NCBI GenBank assembly: GCA_001817615.1
Contig: MHIR01000037.1
Location: 9,848 to 15,409 of the forward strand
DNA length: 5,562 nucleotides
Reading direction: 5' to 3'
From: Candidatus Buchananbacteria bacterium RIFCSPLOWO2_02_FULL_46_11b
GTDB taxonomy: Bacteria; Patescibacteriota; Patescibacteriia; Buchananbacterales; UBA6539
Below are positions 5,052 to 5,562 of the stretch, in pieces. Position 1 is the stretch's first letter; every line of letters begins with the position of its first letter. The position numbers and the translations under genes were made by a program. Under the pieces are notes generated by a model that worked only from the letters and a program-made list of their open reading frames with translations, had not been told where the DNA came from and ran no database searches.

Positions 5052-5056
5052 CTATC

Positions 5057-5425
5057 TTAGGCCATTTTTATTTCCACGTCAACCCCGGCCGGCAAATTCA
5101 GGCTGGTTAGCGAGTCAATGGTCTTGGGCGTGGATTCCAGAATATCCAGCAAACGTTTGTGAATTCGCATTTCATACTGCTCGCGGGAATCCTTATGAAC
5201 AAAAGACGATTTCAAAACCGTGTACTTTTTCTTTTCCGTCGGCAAAGGAATAGGGCCCAAAATTCTGGCCCCGGTGCGCTGGACCGTTTCCATAATCGTC
5301 TTGGTGGACTGATCAATGATTTTATGATCATACGCCCGGATTTTGATTCTGATTTTTTGCTTGCTTTCTTCCGGTTCTTCCCCTTTGGCGCGGGGAGCAA
5401 TCGGGACTTTCTTAATGGCTGCCAT
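5057..5425 (-). CDS. rpsJ: Small-subunit ribosomal protein S10 (uS10, NusE)
   Basis: S10 is a head protein of the small subunit and, as NusE, a transcription antitermination partner of NusB and NusG in other bacteria. The product is 122 residues against a usual ~102. The core begins near residue 23 with QKIRIKIRAYDHKIIDQSTKTI and continues with TGARILGPIPLPTEKKKYTV (51-70). The signature KSSFVHKDSREQYEMRIHKR is at 72-91, and the protein ends LPAGVDVEIKMA. The extra ~20 N-terminal residues (MAAIKKVPIAPRAKGEEPEE) form a flexible-looking leader. No internal start codon lies near the core boundary, so the ATG at 5423-5425 is preferred. That ATG is only 7 nt from a perfect palindrome and has no Shine-Dalgarno. 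The gene is first after tuf (47 nt) and is followed by the 274-nt gap. The stop is TAA. Confidence 0.98.
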   Translation of the reverse strand: MAAIKKVPIAPRAKGEEPEESKQKIRIKIRAYDHKIIDQSTKTIMETVQRTGARILGPIPLPTEKKKYTVLKSSFVHKDSREQYEMRIHKRLLDILESTPKTIDSLTSLNLPAGVDVEIKMA

Positions 5426-5432
5426 GTGATTG

Positions 5433-5461
5433 GTAGAGACGAGGCAATGCCTCGTCTCTAC
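5433..5461. repeat. REP-like perfect palindrome in the tuf-rpsJ gap
   Basis: Two 14-nt arms (GTAGAGACGAGGCA and its exact complement) flank a single A. The element is GC-rich in AT-rich surroundings. GTAGAGACG...CGTCTCTAC palindromes are, from memory, seen as dispersed repeats in various bacterial genomes, so this may be a REP- or MITE-type element. In the mRNA it would form a very stable hairpin starting about 11 nt after the tuf stop and ending 7 nt before the rpsJ ATG. There is no T-run on the downstream side. Confidence 0.85.
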
Positions 5462-5472
5462 AATTATATAAT

Positions 5473-5562
5473 TTACTTAATAATCTTAGTGACCACGCCG
5501 GCGCCGATGGTCTTGCCGCCTTCGCGGATGGCATACTTCTGCTTTTCTTCCAAAGCGACCGG
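5473..5562 (-). CDS. tuf: Elongation factor Tu, C-terminal end only
   Basis: EF-Tu carries aminoacyl-tRNA to the ribosomal A site as a GTPase. Only the last 29 codons plus the TAA stop are present; the gene runs off the right edge. The fragment reads PVALEEKQKYAIREGG then KTIGAGVVTKIIK, which matches the conserved end of domain 3 (FAIREGGRTVGAGVVTKI in most bacteria). The position immediately upstream of rpsJ agrees with the common str-S10 arrangement (rpsL, rpsG, fusA, tuf, rpsJ). The 47-nt gap to rpsJ contains an AATTATATAATT palindrome (5462-5473) and then the REP-like hairpin. Confidence 0.95.
   Translation of the reverse strand, partial: PVALEEKQKYAIREGGKTIGAGVVTKIIK

Larger units (their letters stand above)
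4783..5056. other. 274-nt rpsJ-rplC intergenic region with repeats and leader-like structure
   Basis: This is the longest gap in the window and contains no open frame I can support. From the rpsJ side it holds a CTACAAG heptamer array, then an AT-rich stretch with promoter-like hexamers, then a GC-richer stretch with two competing hairpins followed by T-runs, and then a GCAAGCT heptamer pair before rplC. The order promoter, hairpins, gene (read on the minus strand) is what a regulated leader would look like, but this is inference from sequence form only. Confidence 0.6.

Noticed and set aside
5212..5400. 62-codon minus-strand frame inside rpsJ
   Set aside because: It overlaps rpsJ in another frame and lacks any family match; S10 accounts for the sequence.
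5433..5461. Palindrome as a Rho-independent terminator of tuf
   Set aside because: The hairpin is strong but is followed by CCAATCACATG on the minus strand, with no T-run, so a classical terminator is not supported.
5463..5468. TATAAT on the minus strand between tuf and rpsJ as an rpsJ promoter
   Set aside because: It is part of an AATTATATAATT palindrome, has no -35-like hexamer at 17 nt, and transcription would start inside or at the edge of the hairpin.

Overview
The window is a bacterial ribosomal-protein gene cluster read entirely from the minus strand. In transcription order (right to left) it holds the 3' end of tuf, then rpsJ (S10), rplC (L3), rplD (L4), rplW (L23), rplB (L2), rpsS (S19), rplV (L22), rpsC (S3) and the 5' end of rplP (L16). 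This is the canonical S10 operon order with tuf upstream. No foreign gene, RNA gene, CRISPR array or transposase gene was found. The plus strand carries no gene I can support.

The organism is probably a member of the Candidate Phyla Radiation (Patescibacteria, Parcubacteria-like). This is an inference from protein style: lysine/alanine/glutamate-rich extensions on several otherwise compact ribosomal proteins, Parcubacteria-like motif variants as I remember them, and no recognisable Shine-Dalgarno sequence before the genes. The standard genetic code fits. Seven of the nine visible stop codons are TAA, two are TAG and none is TGA. rpsC starts with GTG; the other starts seen are ATG.

Layout by region: 1-131 rplP (partial); 137-796 rpsC; 821-1477 rplV; 1478-1509 a duplicated 16-mer; 1508-1846 rpsS; 1847-1937 a GAGTAGT heptamer array with inverted copies; 1938-2783 rplB; 2784-2864 a TTTAGCT heptamer array with inverted copies; 2865-3305 rplW; 3309-4010 rplD; 4024-4079 a long AT-rich inverted repeat overlapping the rplC 3' end; 4051-4782 rplC; 4783-5056 the only large gap, with heptamer arrays at both ends, a possible internal promoter and two competing hairpins; 5057-5425 rpsJ; 5433-5461 a perfect REP-like palindrome; 5473-5562 tuf (partial).

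The genes are all parts of the translation machinery: EF-Tu delivers aminoacyl-tRNA, L2/L3/L4 build the peptidyl-transferase region and upper tunnel, L22/L23 line the tunnel and its exit, and S3/S10/S19 sit in the small-subunit head. The most unusual content lies between the genes. Almost every longer junction carries its own short tandem repeat, usually of 7-bp period and usually with inverted copies that could fold in the mRNA. The repeat sequence differs between junctions and often runs up to the next start codon.
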